From: Leptospiraceae bacterium
Lineage (GTDB): Bacteria; Spirochaetota; Leptospiria; Leptospirales; Leptospiraceae
Direction of reading: 5' to 3'
Assembly (NCBI GenBank): GCA_015075105.1
Contig: JABTUZ010000001.1
Location: forward strand, 631,001 to 695,000
Length of the DNA: 64,000 bases
The stretch's first letter is position 1; each line of letters begins with the position of its first letter. A model generated the notes under the pieces. The model had not been told where the DNA came from and searched no databases. It was given only the letters and a program-made list of their open reading frames with translations. Below, piece by piece: positions 46,282-57,251 of this stretch. Made by a program: the position numbers and the translations under genes.

Positions 46282-48117
46282 TTGGTCTATACCTCATTGC
46301 AAAAGAAAAATGATTTTATCGAGAGAATACACAGGGAAGTAGCCATTGGTAGTTATATTTCCCGTTTTGTGAAGTTGACAAAGCATGGTAGATACTATAA
46401 AGGTCTTTGTCCATTTCATAACGAAAAAACCCCTTCTTTTACCGTGTCTCCAGACAAAGGTGTTTATCATTGTTTTGGTTGTCATAAGTCAGGAGACATC
46501 ATTCAGTTTGTAAGAGAGTTTGAAAATGTAGAATTTTTACCTGCACTTGAGATACTTTCTAAATTTTCCGGAATTCCTCTACAGTCTAAATCTCAGATTG
46601 AATCCGGGCAAAGTGAAGAGAAAACAAAACTCTATCTATTGAACAAAAAAGTTTCTGAATACTATTTCAATAACCTTCGGTCAAGTGGTGGAAAAGAGGC
46701 TTACGAGTATTTGAAATCGAGAGGAATTGAAGAATCTATTTTTGATCAATTTCAGTTGGGGTATTCTTTTTTGGGGTTTGACAATTTAAAAAGAGACATA
46801 TTGAAGTCAGAAGAAGAAATTCGTCTTGGTTCAAAATTGGGTTTATTAAAGGAAAGACCGAATCAAAAAGGCTCTTACTATGATTTTTTTCGAGATAGGG
46901 TGATGTTCCCGATTATTGATATTTCCGGGGAAGTTGCAGGGTTTGGGGGAAGGATAATTCGACAAGCAGAAGAAGCCAAATACGTCAATAGTCCCGCTTC
47001 CTTGGTTTATGATAAGGGGAAAATCCTGTACAACCTGAATAACGCATCATCCTCGATTAGAAAATCCAGAAAGGTAGTTTTAGTAGAAGGGTATTTGGAT
47101 GTACTTGGATTAGTTTCAAAAGGTATCGAAAATACAGTGGCTTCTCTGGGGACATCTGTAACCGAAAGTCAGGTTAGGCACTTGAAAAACTATGCAGACG
47201 TGCTGATATTGATGATGGATGGTGATTTGGCGGGCAGGAAGGCAGCTTACAGATCAAGTTTAATCTGTCTAAAAGAAGGGTTGGAATTGAGAGTTTCTGT
47301 CTTGGATGAAAAAATTGACCCATTTGATTTTTCGAGACAAAAAAATCCTACAGAAATACAAAATAAGATTGATTCTGCTATTTCTGCTTCAGATTTTTTA
47401 ATAGGAGAAACCATAGGGAAGGCGAGGTCCAATTCTACTCCGGATGAGAAAAAATACGCAGTTGGTCAGTTGTTTGAATTAGTCAAAGTTTTAGAAAAAA
47501 AAACAGACAGGGAAGCCTACTTAGAGGAGGGAGCCAGAAGGCTTGGGCTTAGCATGTCTTCTGTACTTTCTGATTTTTCTACAACGGTTGGAGAGAATTT
47601 TCAAGTTTCAAAAACCGATAATAGAACTACGGTGTCTGTTCCTAAAAAGAGGACAAGCTCCAATTCTGCAATTATTTGTGAGAAAAAGATTGTGTCTATG
47701 CTGATATTACATAATGAGCTTTTATCTGAATCGAGAGAATTGAACGAGATTGAGTTTTTAGACGAGGATTGTTCAATACTATGGGATTACATATACACTC
47801 AATTTATAAATAATGAAGAGGTTAGTCCAAGGTCAGTCCTTTCTTCTGAGCTTCCCGAATTTGTAAAAAATTCAATCGCTCCTTTTCTAATAGAGAAAGA
47901 AGAAGTTCCCGATTTTGAAAATTATCGGTCTATATTGAATGAATTGATTCATCGTCAAAAAATATTTTTTATAGACGATGAAATCAGAAAATTGGACGAA
48001 GCCCGAAAAATGAGCCAAATAGACGAGATGCAATATTTGTCAGATTTATCGTTTTATAAAACGGAAAAAGAAAAACATTTAGACTATATTCGAAAACTGT
48101 CTTTATCGACAGCATAA
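46282..48117 (+). CDS. dnaG: DNA primase
   Basis: This 611-aa enzyme makes RNA primers for replication. The N-terminal zinc finger has Cys43 and His46 (CPFHNEK) and Cys64/Cys67 (CFGCH). The TOPRIM domain has VLVEGYLDVLGL and LILMMDGDLAGRKA. A C-terminal helicase-binding region follows. The only plausible start is the TTG at 46282, directly after the yqeY stop, so translation is coupled and probably weak. Length and domain order are normal. Confidence 0.96.
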   Translation: MVYTSLQKKNDFIERIHREVAIGSYISRFVKLTKHGRYYKGLCPFHNEKTPSFTVSPDKGVYHCFGCHKSGDIIQFVREFENVEFLPALEILSKFSGIPLQSKSQIESGQSEEKTKLYLLNKKVSEYYFNNLRSSGGKEAYEYLKSRGIEESIFDQFQLGYSFLGFDNLKRDILKSEEEIRLGSKLGLLKERPNQKGSYYDFFRDRVMFPIIDISGEVAGFGGRIIRQAEEAKYVNSPASLVYDKGKILYNLNNASSSIRKSRKVVLVEGYLDVLGLVSKGIENTVASLGTSVTESQVRHLKNYADVLILMMDGDLAGRKAAYRSSLICLKEGLELRVSVLDEKIDPFDFSRQKNPTEIQNKIDSAISASDFLIGETIGKARSNSTPDEKKYAVGQLFELVKVLEKKTDREAYLEEGARRLGLSMSSVLSDFSTTVGENFQVSKTDNRTTVSVPKKRTSSNSAIICEKKIVSMLILHNELLSESRELNEIEFLDEDCSILWDYIYTQFINNEEVSPRSVLSSELPEFVKNSIAPFLIEKEEVPDFENYRSILNELIHRQKIFFIDDEIRKLDEARKMSQIDEMQYLSDLSFYKTEKEKHLDYIRKLSLSTA

Positions 48118-48128
48118 GGAACTAAAAA

Positions 48129-49874
48129 ATGGAAAATTTACAGAGTTTGCCGGAAGTTCAAAAAATCATCGCAATAGGAAAAGCCAATAGTGAGGTTTCT
48201 TATGATGAAATCAACGAGATACTACCGGATAAAATTTTAAATTCGGAAAAGATAGATGATGTATTCACTCTACTCCATGAAATGGGGATTGATATTGTAG
48301 AAGAATACTCTAAAAAATCTGTAGAGCCTGTAGTATCCGGAAAAGAGGAAAAGGCAACAAAGAAAAAGAAAGACAGCCCTTCGATTAGTGCTACCTCTGA
48401 AGACCCTATTCGTCTATATTTGAAAGAAATCGGAAAGGTAAGTTTGATTTCCGGAGAGACAGAGGTTTTTCTTGCTAAGAGAATAGAGAAGGGTGAAAAA
48501 ATTATAGAAGAGACGATTCTCGGTTCCAGTATTTTGAGGGCGAGCTTTGCAAAACTTATGCCAAAGATTCGCAGCAGAAAAATCAAAGTGTATGAATTGG
48601 TTCGAGTGGATAAGCCTTACGCACTGAGTCAGTTAGAAGCAGAGAAGTTAGAAAAATTATTTTTTGGAAACATGGAGATCATCCAAGCCGAAGAAAAAGT
48701 ATTTAATGAATGTATCAATCGAATTCGCAAATATTCAGAGAACAGTAAAAAATACAAAGAGCTGAAAGAAAAAATAGAAGTTTCTTCTTCCAAGATTGAC
48801 AGGGCTACAAGAGAAGTCGGTGTATCTCAAAGAGAGATTCAGAAAATTTCACAGAAAATTAAGTCTATGGTTTTCAGAATTAAAGAAATTGACAGACATT
48901 TCTTAAAAATTAAAGCAAGATATGGTCACGATGTAAGAGAAATTAAAACTTTTAACAGGTTCATCGAAAAGAACGAAAATCTCGAAGAAATCGAAAAGAT
49001 GATGGGGGTCGATATTGACGAGGTAAGAGAAGTTATCAAGGATATAAGAAACAATGAAAGAAAACTTCGTCGTATGGAGCAAGAAGCCGGTTCTTCCACT
49101 AACGATATAAAAGAATGGGGCGAAAAAATAATCAAAGGTGAAAGAGAAATCTCACAAGCAAAAAAAGAATTAGTAAAGGCAAATCTTCGTCTTGTAGTTT
49201 CTATTGCCAAGCGTTATGCAAATAGAGGGATGCATTTTTTTGATCTCATTCAAGAAGGAAATATCGGTCTCATCAAGGCAGTGGACAAATTTGAATACAA
49301 AAAAGGATACAAGTTTTCTACTTACGCTACATGGTGGATACGTCAGGCGATTACCCGTGCTATATCTGATCAAGCAAGAACGATTAGAGTTCCGGTTCAC
49401 ATGATCGAACAAGTGAACAAAGTAATCCGTGAAGCAAGATTATTCGTGCAGGAGTTTGGGAGAGACCCAAGCAATGAAGAGATCGCAGAAAGATTGGGCT
49501 GGCCGGTTCAGAAGGTTAAGGCTGTAAAGAATGTAGCGAGAGAGCCTATCTCGCTTGAGATACCTGTAGGTAGTGAGGAAGATTCTGAGCTTGGAGATTT
49601 TATAGAAGACAGAGAAGTCGAGTCTCCGGTGAATACGGCTGCTGGCACAATACTCGCAGAACAAATCCGTCAGGTTTTGCATACTCTGCCTGCAAGAGAG
49701 CAAAAAGTAATTCGTATGAGGTTTGGTTTGGACGATGGCTATGCTCAAACTTTGGAAGAGGTCGGTTACCAATTTAAGGTAACAAGGGAAAGAATTCGTC
49801 AAATTGAAGCAAAAGCACTAAGAAGGCTTCGTCATCCGACTCGATCGAAAAAACTCAAAGACTATATAGATTGA
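48129..49874 (+). CDS. rpoD: primary RNA polymerase sigma factor (sigma-70)
   Basis: This 581-aa factor has region 1.2 ([18 protein letters not shown], ~95-125). A long non-conserved charged insert (~150-340) follows, then region 2 with [18 protein letters not shown] and [14 protein letters not shown]. Region 3 has [14 protein letters not shown], and region 4 has [19 protein letters not shown] for -35 recognition. Length and domain order are those of a housekeeping sigma. It follows dnaG by 11 bases in the macromolecular-synthesis cluster. Confidence 0.97.
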   Translation: MENLQSLPEVQKIIAIGKANSEVSYDEINEILPDKILNSEKIDDVFTLLHEMGIDIVEEYSKKSVEPVVSGKEEKATKKKKDSPSISATSEDPIRLYLKEIGKVSLISGETEVFLAKRIEKGEKIIEETILGSSILRASFAKLMPKIRSRKIKVYELVRVDKPYALSQLEAEKLEKLFFGNMEIIQAEEKVFNECINRIRKYSENSKKYKELKEKIEVSSSKIDRATREVGVSQREIQKISQKIKSMVFRIKEIDRHFLKIKARYGHDVREIKTFNRFIEKNENLEEIEKMMGVDIDEVREVIKDIRNNERKLRRMEQEAGSSTNDIKEWGEKIIKGEREISQAKKELVKANLRLVVSIAKRYANRGMHFFDLIQEGNIGLIKAVDKFEYKKGYKFSTYATWWIRQAITRAISDQARTIRVPVHMIEQVNKVIREARLFVQEFGRDPSNEEIAERLGWPVQKVKAVKNVAREPISLEIPVGSEEDSELGDFIEDREVESPVNTAAGTILAEQIRQVLHTLPAREQKVIRMRFGLDDGYAQTLEEVGYQFKVTRERIRQIEAKALRRLRHPTRSKKLKDYID

Positions 49875-50902
49875 CTTTCGATGAATTAAAAACACGGCTT
49901 AGTTCAAAATCTTTAGATACGGACAATCTATATAAAAATACTATTTCCAATTTTGCAGAATTAGGTTTTTTTTCTCCTTTGAATGGAGCAGGTTTTTACG
50001 AATTTCATAAAAATTTATTTCGATTGGCTACACTTCCACATGGAGTAGGTCTGTCTCTTTCTATAATGTCTCAAGTAAATGTAGCCGGGTATATTTTAAA
50101 GATAGCAAAAGAAGAAGGAGATACTCTTTCCAAAAAGATTTTACATGAAGTGGTTCTTGGTGAAAAAATAGTGTCTTTTGGAGTGAGTGAGAAAAATTGG
50201 AATTTTAAATTAAGAGATTTGAAAAGCAGAATTGAGCTAAAAGAAAATAACTTCATATTGAACGCAGAAAAAAGTTTTTTGACCAATGGTCTTCATTCTG
50301 ATTATTACCTACTCGTTGTAAATAGTGTTTCGGAAAATAAAGCTAGGGTAGTTTGTGTTGACCAAAATAAAATTGGTTTACAAAAGAAAAAATTTTCATT
50401 GCCGTTTGCTATGGAAGCCACCCACGTACAATTAAAATGTGAAGAGGTCACAATTTTAAGTGAAGAAATATTAAATTTTGATTATAGAAAATACGCTGAG
50501 ATTTTAAGATTTTCGGAGATTCTTTCTATTTCTGCAATATTTTGTGGTTGGATACATTCCTTACTTTCTTTGGTCAAAGAAAATAAGAATATAGATTGGA
50601 CTAAGGTAGAAGAAACTACCCAAAAAAAAATTCTAAAAATAAAAGTCTTTGGCGAACTTTTATTTCAAAGAGTGTTGGATATATCAAAAAGAAAAGACGA
50701 GAATAGCGAATACAATGTAAAAGAAGACTATCCTTTCGGTTTAGAAGATATGGCTGATACAATTTTACCCGAATTAAAATACGTGTGTGGATTAGCAAAA
50801 ATACAAGATGAACTCCAGAAAGAGATCGGACTTTTTTTGTGGCGCGACTCATTTCATAAACACAACGAAAAAAAAGCATTTCTGAAATGGTTACACGAAT
50901 AA
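49871..50902 (+). CDS. divergent acyl-CoA dehydrogenase-like protein
   Basis: This 343-aa protein starts with a TTG overlapping the rpoD stop by 4 bases, so it is coupled to rpoD. The middle has the ACAD-type beta domain pattern [20 protein letters not shown] and [13 protein letters not shown], like the flavin-contacting segments of acyl-CoA dehydrogenases. The N-terminal and C-terminal helical regions are shortened and poorly conserved, and I cannot find a clear catalytic Glu. It may be a degenerate or specialised oxidoreductase. Confidence in the fold is moderate and in activity low. Confidence 0.6.
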   Translation: MTFDELKTRLSSKSLDTDNLYKNTISNFAELGFFSPLNGAGFYEFHKNLFRLATLPHGVGLSLSIMSQVNVAGYILKIAKEEGDTLSKKILHEVVLGEKIVSFGVSEKNWNFKLRDLKSRIELKENNFILNAEKSFLTNGLHSDYYLLVVNSVSENKARVVCVDQNKIGLQKKKFSLPFAMEATHVQLKCEEVTILSEEILNFDYRKYAEILRFSEILSISAIFCGWIHSLLSLVKENKNIDWTKVEETTQKKILKIKVFGELLFQRVLDISKRKDENSEYNVKEDYPFGLEDMADTILPELKYVCGLAKIQDELQKEIGLFLWRDSFHKHNEKKAFLKWLHE

Positions 50903-50919
50903 ACTCAAGTTAAAAGAAA

Positions 50920-51693
50920 TCAGGATTTATCTAAAAACCTTCCTACAAAAAAAATGTAGGCGTATGTTCCGATCACAGATCCAATGATAGGTGCTACAAT
51001 AGGTACGTAAAAATAATAGTCGCTCGCAGTAAAAACTATTTTACCCCAGCCGGAAAAGTAAGAAAATAGTCTGGGTCCAAAATCTCTTGCCGGATTGATA
51101 GCGTAGCCTGCATTCCCGCCAAAAGCCATCCCTATTGCAACTACTACAAGCCCTATGATAAAAGGAGATCTGTTTGCCTCGTCTTTTTCGTTATTTGGAT
51201 TTGTTACGGCAAAAATCAAAATTATTAAAAGTGCAGTTCCAAGAATCTGGTCAAAAAACGCACCCCAATTCGTCACATACTTTGAGGGGTAGGTAGCAAA
51301 CACTTTTGCGGTAGCAATGCTTTCAATGCTCCCTCTCACTAAACCGGAATTTTTTTCAAAATGAAAAAACGCTTCATTGTAGTTATAGTATAGAAGTGCA
51401 GAGGCAACAAAGGCTCCAAATATTTGTGATAGGGAGTATGGAATGACTTTTTTCCAAGGCAGAATTTTTCTTATGGCAAGAGCAACAGAAACTGCCGGAT
51501 TTAGGTGTGCACCACTGGTTTTAGAGCTTACATAAATTCCAAATACGACCGCAAGTCCCCAGCACCAGTTGATCGATTCAAAGCTACCGAGCCCATACAG
51601 CACTACCATTGCCACAACCCCGTCACCGAAAAGAATTAGAATGAAAGTTCCGAAAAATTCCGATAGCAGTTCTTTTTGTAGTTGTTTGTCCAT
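50920..51693 (-). CDS. glpF: aquaglyceroporin / glycerol facilitator
   Basis: This 257-aa channel has six membrane helices and two NPA half-helices: SGAHLNPAVSVAL near residue 70 and GYAINPARDFGPRL near residue 205. The Asp after the second NPA-Arg (NPARD) is typical of glycerol-permeable members. The charged insert NPNNEKDEANRSP lies between helices 4 and 5. No glycerol kinase gene is next to it. It converges on the gene ending at 50902. Confidence 0.93.
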   Translation of the reverse strand: MDKQLQKELLSEFFGTFILILFGDGVVAMVVLYGLGSFESINWCWGLAVVFGIYVSSKTSGAHLNPAVSVALAIRKILPWKKVIPYSLSQIFGAFVASALLYYNYNEAFFHFEKNSGLVRGSIESIATAKVFATYPSKYVTNWGAFFDQILGTALLIILIFAVTNPNNEKDEANRSPFIIGLVVVAIGMAFGGNAGYAINPARDFGPRLFSYFSGWGKIVFTASDYYFYVPIVAPIIGSVIGTYAYIFFVGRFLDKS

Positions 51694-51868
51694 AGAGGCA
51701 AAATTTGATTTGCCTTAAAAAATTTCAAATCAAAAATTTTCACACAAATGTAAAGCAAAACAGATTTGAATGAGTTATTCTAAATAAAATAATACGGATA
51801 TTTTACTTGACAAAAAAAAATCTTATGATTCAATATAAAGAGTCTAAGAAAGTATAAAAAGAGGTCCA

Positions 51869-52549
51869 ATGATTTTTGAAAAAGGCTCAAAATCACATCC
51901 TACTGGTAACTTAATCGTCTATTGTTACGTTGTCGGTGATAACCCGATACAGAAAGGCGGCAGAGTCATTGCATCCAATGTAGTAGTTAGCTTTCTAAAA
52001 ATAGGAGATAATTTTCCTGTGGTTACATTTCCACCAATTTCTTTTGATTCTGTAGAAGAATTGAGATCTATCATTTCTGACAATGGAGACTCTTACGATG
52101 TAGTTCATATTTCAGATTTTGAAATGCCGGACGACGATAAGAAAGCCGACTTGTACATTCAGGAAAGAATGGATCAGTTTAACCTGCTTGTGATGAAGTA
52201 TGTAGAAATGTGCAAGTCCAAAGAAAGAAATCCAATCCCGGTGATCGAAGGAGATGGGGTAAAAGATTATTTAGATGCACTTGCGAATTTATCTATCCAG
52301 TATAGAAAATCACAGGGTATCGCAAGAGAGGCTGCGAAATTAAAAGTAGATAAATTTCTAGAAAAATTTTCCTCTAACCACCCACAGTTTGATTTAGACA
52401 ATTACAGAAGAGTTCTTACTTATCCGGGGCAAAAGGGAGAAGACTTGGCAGAATTGTATTTGAAAAAATACGATGCTATCTCTGTAGAAAAGTATGAAAT
52501 AGCGTCTGATTTAAAGCAAAGAATACAAGAAATAGAGAGGGCAGGCTAA
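51869..52549 (+). CDS. conserved cytoplasmic protein of unknown function
   Basis: This 226-aa soluble protein has an N-terminal half with beta-strand pattern ([19 protein letters not shown]) and a helical C-terminal half. An acidic loop [12 protein letters not shown] separates them. It has a good GAGG-like ribosome binding site and probably its own promoter. Its last codons overlap the end of the convergent ubiX by 4 bases. I recognise no family. Confidence 0.75.
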   Translation: MIFEKGSKSHPTGNLIVYCYVVGDNPIQKGGRVIASNVVVSFLKIGDNFPVVTFPPISFDSVEELRSIISDNGDSYDVVHISDFEMPDDDKKADLYIQERMDQFNLLVMKYVEMCKSKERNPIPVIEGDGVKDYLDALANLSIQYRKSQGIAREAAKLKVDKFLEKFSSNHPQFDLDNYRRVLTYPGQKGEDLAELYLKKYDAISVEKYEIASDLKQRIQEIERAG

Positions 52550-53154
52550 TCTTTTAATGACCCCCAATGCGGGAAAAGTGTGTTTTCAATTCCTAAGAGA
52601 TTCAGTATTCTCCCTGAAATAAAATCTGCAATATCGTCTAACGTCCTTGGTAATTGATAGAAAGCAGGAGAGGCAGGAACTATGATCGCACCAGCTTCGT
52701 CCAAAGACAGCATATTCTTCAAGTGGATTCTGTTGTAAGGGGTTTCCCTTGGGACTAAGATTAATTTTCTTCTTTCTTTTAAAGTAACATCAGCGCATCG
52801 TTCAATTAAATTTTCTGTGATTCCTGAATTTATAGAAGCGATCGTTTTCATTGATGTAGGAATGACTACCATTCCATCCCATTTGTTTGAGCCAGAGGCA
52901 ATATCACTTCCGATATCTTTAAAATCTCTTTCGAGTATATGATTTTTGTTATGCGTAATGTGCCATCTATCTGATATGAATTCTAAGATTTCTTTTCCTG
53001 ATGAAATATTGGTTGAATACTCTTCGCGAAATATTCTTAACGCAGCCGGGCTTACGATTAGGTACGTCTCACCTTCCATCGACATTATTGCTCGCAGGAA
53101 ACTCGCAGCGTAAATCGAACCACTTGCACCGGCTATTCCTACTATCAGTTTCAA
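52546..53154 (-). CDS. ubiX: flavin prenyltransferase (UbiX/Pad1 family)
   Basis: This 202-aa enzyme makes prenylated FMN for a UbiD-type decarboxylase. [11 protein letters not shown] at the N-terminus binds [20 protein letters not shown] and [16 protein letters not shown] are conserved active-site segments. The gene overlaps the upstream UbiA-type prenyltransferase by 4 bases. A UbiA-UbiX pair is what ubiquinone or futalosine-type menaquinone synthesis needs. The UbiD partner is not in the window. Confidence 0.95.
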   Translation of the reverse strand: MKLIVGIAGASGSIYAASFLRAIMSMEGETYLIVSPAALRIFREEYSTNISSGKEILEFISDRWHITHNKNHILERDFKDIGSDIASGSNKWDGMVVIPTSMKTIASINSGITENLIERCADVTLKERRKLILVPRETPYNRIHLKNMLSLDEAGAIIVPASPAFYQLPRTLDDIADFISGRILNLLGIENTLFPHWGSLKD

Positions 53155-54056
53155 ATCATGATTCCTAATTTAGATAATACGATACTCCACTTATCTAAAA
53201 ATATTCCTATAAATAAAATTATACTAATCGAAGCATTGATATGAAAAAACGCAATGGGGAGTCTTTTCATATTCCTTGGAGATACAAGTAAATGCTCCAC
53301 AATCAAAAGTATGCCTGTGATTCCTAAAAATGTGTAGTACCATACTCCAAGTCCCGCAGTGAAACCTGCAAATAAAAATAGAATAAAACAAATTGCATGC
53401 GTTAGTTTTGAAATTAGCAGGGCATAGAGAATTCCAAATTTTACGGGGATAGATTTCATTTCAATAGTTTTGTCTATTTCTATATCTTGGGTAGAGTATA
53501 AAATATCAAACCCAGCGATATGGAGCATAAGTCCGAATGACCATAGAATAGGTGGTAAAGAAAAATATTCTGTCACGGAAAGATAAGCACCCATAGGCGC
53601 AATGCCTATCCCAAGTCCCAATACATAGTGACACAAATAAGTAAATCTTTTTGTATAGGAGTAAAATAAAATTATTCCGAGAGTCGGAAAAGATAAAAGA
53701 AAGCATAAAAAATTTATGAAGTAGGAAGACAGAATAAATAATACACAAAATCCAACTACAAAAAAAAGGACAGACTTTTCCGAAATCACGCCTTTTGGGA
53801 TTTCTCTGTCTTTTGTTCTTGGATTTAAGGCATCTATCTTTCTGTCTGCCCATCTATTAAACCCCATAGCAGCGTTACGCGCAGAAAACATACAAAGCAC
53901 AATCAAAAATAAAATCCTTTGGAGCTCGCTTGGAGTCTTATTAGTTTCTGCAAGTGCACTTACAAAGGAAAGTCCGGCAAAAGGAAGAGCAAAAAGTGTA
54001 TGGGAAAATTTTACCATTTTGCCGTAATCTAAGGTAATTTGAATTAATTTTTTCAT
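53151..54056 (-). CDS. UbiA-family polyprenyltransferase for quinone synthesis
   Basis: This 301-aa membrane enzyme has about nine helices. The first Asp-rich motif is [21 protein letters not shown] and the second is [10 protein letters not shown], the two Mg-pyrophosphate sites. It attaches a prenyl chain to 4-hydroxybenzoate or the equivalent 1,4-dihydroxy-6-naphthoate of the futalosine menaquinone route; the sequence does not settle which. Four-base overlaps on both sides couple it to the glutamate-synthase-like gene and ubiX. Confidence 0.92.
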   Translation of the reverse strand: MKKLIQITLDYGKMVKFSHTLFALPFAGLSFVSALAETNKTPSELQRILFLIVLCMFSARNAAMGFNRWADRKIDALNPRTKDREIPKGVISEKSVLFFVVGFCVLFILSSYFINFLCFLLSFPTLGIILFYSYTKRFTYLCHYVLGLGIGIAPMGAYLSVTEYFSLPPILWSFGLMLHIAGFDILYSTQDIEIDKTIEMKSIPVKFGILYALLISKLTHAICFILFLFAGFTAGLGVWYYTFLGITGILLIVEHLLVSPRNMKRLPIAFFHINASISIILFIGIFLDKWSIVLSKLGIMI

Positions 54057-55720
54057 ACTAAACCGGAAGTAGGTTGACTTGTTTGGTGTTTAGAAGGTTT
54101 ACTAAAAAAGTTTTCATAAGAGAACATTCTTAGATCTTCCGGTTGAATATCTCTCGGATCGGAGTGTCCAGTGATTTTTGTAATCTCCAACATATCCTCG
54201 TGAAACCCGGTTAAGTAGTTATGGATTCTTGTGGACTTTTCTGGGATATGGATGGCTCGAATCCTCCATTCTTTATTTGTAGTGATTCCAGTCGGGCATT
54301 CATTGGTATGGCATTTCAGTGCTTGGATGCAACCAAGTGAAAGCATAATCCCTCTTGCAGTTTCAATCGTATCTGCACCCGCAGCAAATGCAGATGCAGC
54401 ATGAGCAGGTGTAAATAATTTTCCGGAGGAGCTTATTGTTACAGTATCTCTGATTTTAAGCCTTTTTAGAGTTTTGTCTAAAATTGCGGTAGTCTCTACT
54501 GTACTACCGTAACCTACATAGTTCACGAATATATTTGGACCGGCACCAGTTCCACCATCGGCTCCATCTACTTGAATTGCATCTGGCCCTTTCTTGGATA
54601 TTTTCATTGCATTTGCGAGTAGCTCTATTTCTTCCAAATTTCCAAAACAAATTTTTATGCCTACGGGTAGCTCTGTAATTTTTCTAATCCTTTCTATAAA
54701 ATCCATAAGTTTAAAAACGCTCTCCTTCGGAGTTTGTGCAATTAACTCTGCGTGCTGGGGCGGAGAGATAAGCATTTTATAGGGAGGTACTTTTCTGATT
54801 TCTGCAATTTCAGGAGTCACTTTGTCTTTTGGGAGCACTCCTCCAATTCCGGGCTTTGCACCCTGTGAGATTTTTAGCTGAATCATTTTTATATTAGGGT
54901 GGGTTTTTACTAATTGAATTAATAATTTTTCGTTTAGGACTCTGGTAGTTTTACCATCTTGGAGAGTTTTTTCTTCACCTACGCTAAACTTCCCTGTTCC
55001 GATTTGAAAAACAATATCGTTTCCTGAAAATCCGTGGGGCCCGTAACCGCCCTCTCCCGTATTTACATACCCTACATCTTTTGCACCCAGACTTATGGAC
55101 TCGGCGGCTTTGTAACTCAAAGAGCCGTAGCTCATCCCGGATACATTGATCGTATTTTTAACGATGAAGGGTTTTATATTTTTTCTAGACCCTCCTATGA
55201 TAACCTCGTAGTTTAAATTAGTGATTTTGGCTGGAAAATTTCGGTGTAAAATTCTGACTCCGGGGGTATTTTCCGGATCGTAGATATCCAATTCTGTCCC
55301 GAAGCTGGTTACTGATTTTAGATTGTGGGCTTTTTGATAAACATAGTCTCGAACAATTCTTGGAATCGGTCTTCCGTCTGTGTTGGTTTCTTGGAAATAT
55401 TGCAGGTATTTGTCTCGAATCAGATTTTCGGTAATATACCTCAATCTTCCAAGAGGCCCGTAGATTTTTACGATTCCGTGGGTTTGCTGTAAAAATAACT
55501 CGCTATAACTAAACAAAATTACTGAAAAAATAAAAATTGCCAAGGATAGTTTCCAATTGGAGAAAAATGCAGGGATAGACAAAATTATAAGTATCAAACA
55601 TAAATACCTTATAATGCTTAAATAGAATGGTTTTTGCTTAAGGGACGATACTACATCTTTTTTATTGGAGTTTTTTAGCTTTTCTGCAAGATTCTTGGCT
55701 TCTTTGGATGATTTATACAT
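54053..55720 (-). CDS. FMN-binding glutamate-synthase-like protein with membrane anchor
   Basis: The ATG at 55720 follows GAGGAAGG and is preferred over a TTG nine codons upstream. The 555-aa protein has an N-terminal membrane pair (~40-75), then a GltS central FMN domain: NVSGMSYGSLSYKAAESISL, IKISQGAKPGIGG-like and DGADGGTGAGP. Iron-sulfur cysteines lie in GCIQALKCHTNECPTGI. It lacks the amidotransferase domain of glutamate synthase, so the electron acceptor and substrate are unknown. It heads an operon with the quinone genes, which hints at a quinone-linked redox role. Confidence 0.88.
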   Translation of the reverse strand: MYKSSKEAKNLAEKLKNSNKKDVVSSLKQKPFYLSIIRYLCLILIILSIPAFFSNWKLSLAIFIFSVILFSYSELFLQQTHGIVKIYGPLGRLRYITENLIRDKYLQYFQETNTDGRPIPRIVRDYVYQKAHNLKSVTSFGTELDIYDPENTPGVRILHRNFPAKITNLNYEVIIGGSRKNIKPFIVKNTINVSGMSYGSLSYKAAESISLGAKDVGYVNTGEGGYGPHGFSGNDIVFQIGTGKFSVGEEKTLQDGKTTRVLNEKLLIQLVKTHPNIKMIQLKISQGAKPGIGGVLPKDKVTPEIAEIRKVPPYKMLISPPQHAELIAQTPKESVFKLMDFIERIRKITELPVGIKICFGNLEEIELLANAMKISKKGPDAIQVDGADGGTGAGPNIFVNYVGYGSTVETTAILDKTLKRLKIRDTVTISSSGKLFTPAHAASAFAAGADTIETARGIMLSLGCIQALKCHTNECPTGITTNKEWRIRAIHIPEKSTRIHNYLTGFHEDMLEITKITGHSDPRDIQPEDLRMFSYENFFSKPSKHQTSQPTSGLV

Positions 55721-55829
55721 TACCTTCCTCGTATCTGTAATAGTCAAATCGCTTTATTAAAAAAAAAATACAATCAAATAAAGTAAAAACTTTCTATAGA
55801 TTTAGTGAAGATAATGAGATAATGAAAGT

Positions 55830-56618
55830 ATGGTGCAATTTAGAGTCGGTTTACTTGTTCTATTTCTATTTTTTTTAAACTCTTTTAAACCAATCAGTCT
55901 AAGCGACAGAGAAATAGAAATCTTATATTTGTGCAATATTTCCGGGTTATTTGAATTTGACGAAGATGGAAGGCTTGGTCTATCTACCTTATCTGAGTTG
56001 AAAAGGAGGGAAAAAACAAGACTCAGCCATTCCAATGGAGAAGTGCTTTTATTTACGGGAGGAAATGTTTTCGGAAAAGGGAAAGGACTTCGATCGAATT
56101 TTAAAATATTGAACCAAGTTCCTTTTGATGCAGTATTTTTAACCGAAGAAGAAATTGCATATTTAGATTCCAATCTTTCTCTAAAATCTCTAAATCTACC
56201 CTTGGTAACTTCTCGCAAAAATTCTTTTGGAATCGTTGAAAATAAGGATTTTCAAATAGGAGAAATTTTGTTGTCTGCCAGAGAAAAAACAGGAAATATT
56301 TCCGGTGCAAGTGAAAAGAACGAAAATGTTAGAATCGTATTCTTGCAGGAAAATTTACTTCAAACAGCAATTGTCCCGGATTCGGACAGGTTAGATATAC
56401 TTATCGGAAAAAGAGAAAATATGTCATCCTACTTTTATACAAAGGGAATATTTTTTGCTGAATGCCCTATATATAAAAACTCGGTCGGAAAAATAAATTT
56501 AATTTTTCGAGAGGGAGATTTGATCAGGCATAGTCAAGAGTTTATACCTCTAAATACAATAGATAGAAACCGTTCTTGGATACCTCCCAATCGAGAAATA
56601 AGTAACGAACTAAAATGA
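55830..56618 (+). CDS. exported 5'-nucleotidase-like protein lacking metal-site motifs
   Basis: This 262-aa protein has a signal sequence (VGLLVLFLFFLNSF). The order of elements is like the N-domain of 5'-nucleotidases: a strand with ILYLCNISGLFEFDEDG where ILHTNDxHG is expected, then GEVLLFTGGNVFGKG where LLDAGDxxxG is expected. FDAVFLTEEEIAYLD then stands where the GNHEFD helix should be. All the metal ligands are changed, so it is unlikely to be a phosphatase. It converges on def. Confidence 0.6.
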   Translation: MVQFRVGLLVLFLFFLNSFKPISLSDREIEILYLCNISGLFEFDEDGRLGLSTLSELKRREKTRLSHSNGEVLLFTGGNVFGKGKGLRSNFKILNQVPFDAVFLTEEEIAYLDSNLSLKSLNLPLVTSRKNSFGIVENKDFQIGEILLSAREKTGNISGASEKNENVRIVFLQENLLQTAIVPDSDRLDILIGKRENMSSYFYTKGIFFAECPIYKNSVGKINLIFREGDLIRHSQEFIPLNTIDRNRSWIPPNREISNELK

Positions 56619-56621
56619 AGC

Positions 56622-57158
56622 TTAGTCTAAATTGTCTTCGGTTTCGTCTAACGCATCTATAAAGCCAAAAAGTTTCGTATCTTTCAATCTGTCCACATAC
56701 AGTATCCCCGAAAGATGATCTATCTCGTGTTGAAACACTACCGCTTGAAATCCTTCTATAACCTCGTTGTACTTATTCCACTTCTCATCAAAGTATTCTA
56801 TGGATATTTTAGAAGGTCTTTCGACTAAACCCCTCATTTGTGGAACAGACAAACAACCCTCCCAGTAACCGGATAAAGGAGAATCTAAAATAGTAATTTT
56901 TGGATTGATAATTACTTTTTCAGGAATGTTGGGAGAGTCCGGGTAGCGGTCGCTTTTTTCTGATCCGATTACAATCAATTTTTTTAGAATTCCGATTTGT
57001 GGTGCGGCAAGCCCCAAACCTTCCGCGTGTTTCATCGTATCAAACATATCTCGAATGAGTTTTTTGAAGTCTTTTTCTTTGATCTCTTCTTCTGTGACTT
57101 CTTCGCTTGGTTTTCTTAAAATCGGATCGCCTAATTTTAAAATTTTTCTTACAGACAT
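56622..57158 (-). CDS. def: peptide deformylase
   Basis: This 178-aa metalloenzyme removes the formyl group from new proteins. All three motifs are intact: [10 protein letters not shown] (~48-56), EGCLSVP with Cys102, and QHEIDHL with His144 and His148. The start and length are normal. It stands alone between convergent and divergent neighbours. Confidence 0.97.
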   Translation of the reverse strand: MSVRKILKLGDPILRKPSEEVTEEEIKEKDFKKLIRDMFDTMKHAEGLGLAAPQIGILKKLIVIGSEKSDRYPDSPNIPEKVIINPKITILDSPLSGYWEGCLSVPQMRGLVERPSKISIEYFDEKWNKYNEVIEGFQAVVFQHEIDHLSGILYVDRLKDTKLFGFIDALDETEDNLD

Positions 57159-57251
57159 AGTTTCCTTGTTATCATTAGACTGTAGCTATTCTTTAAAATC
57201 CATATTTGGTATAAAAGAAATTTTGAATAGTATTTTGTATGCAGCTGAATA

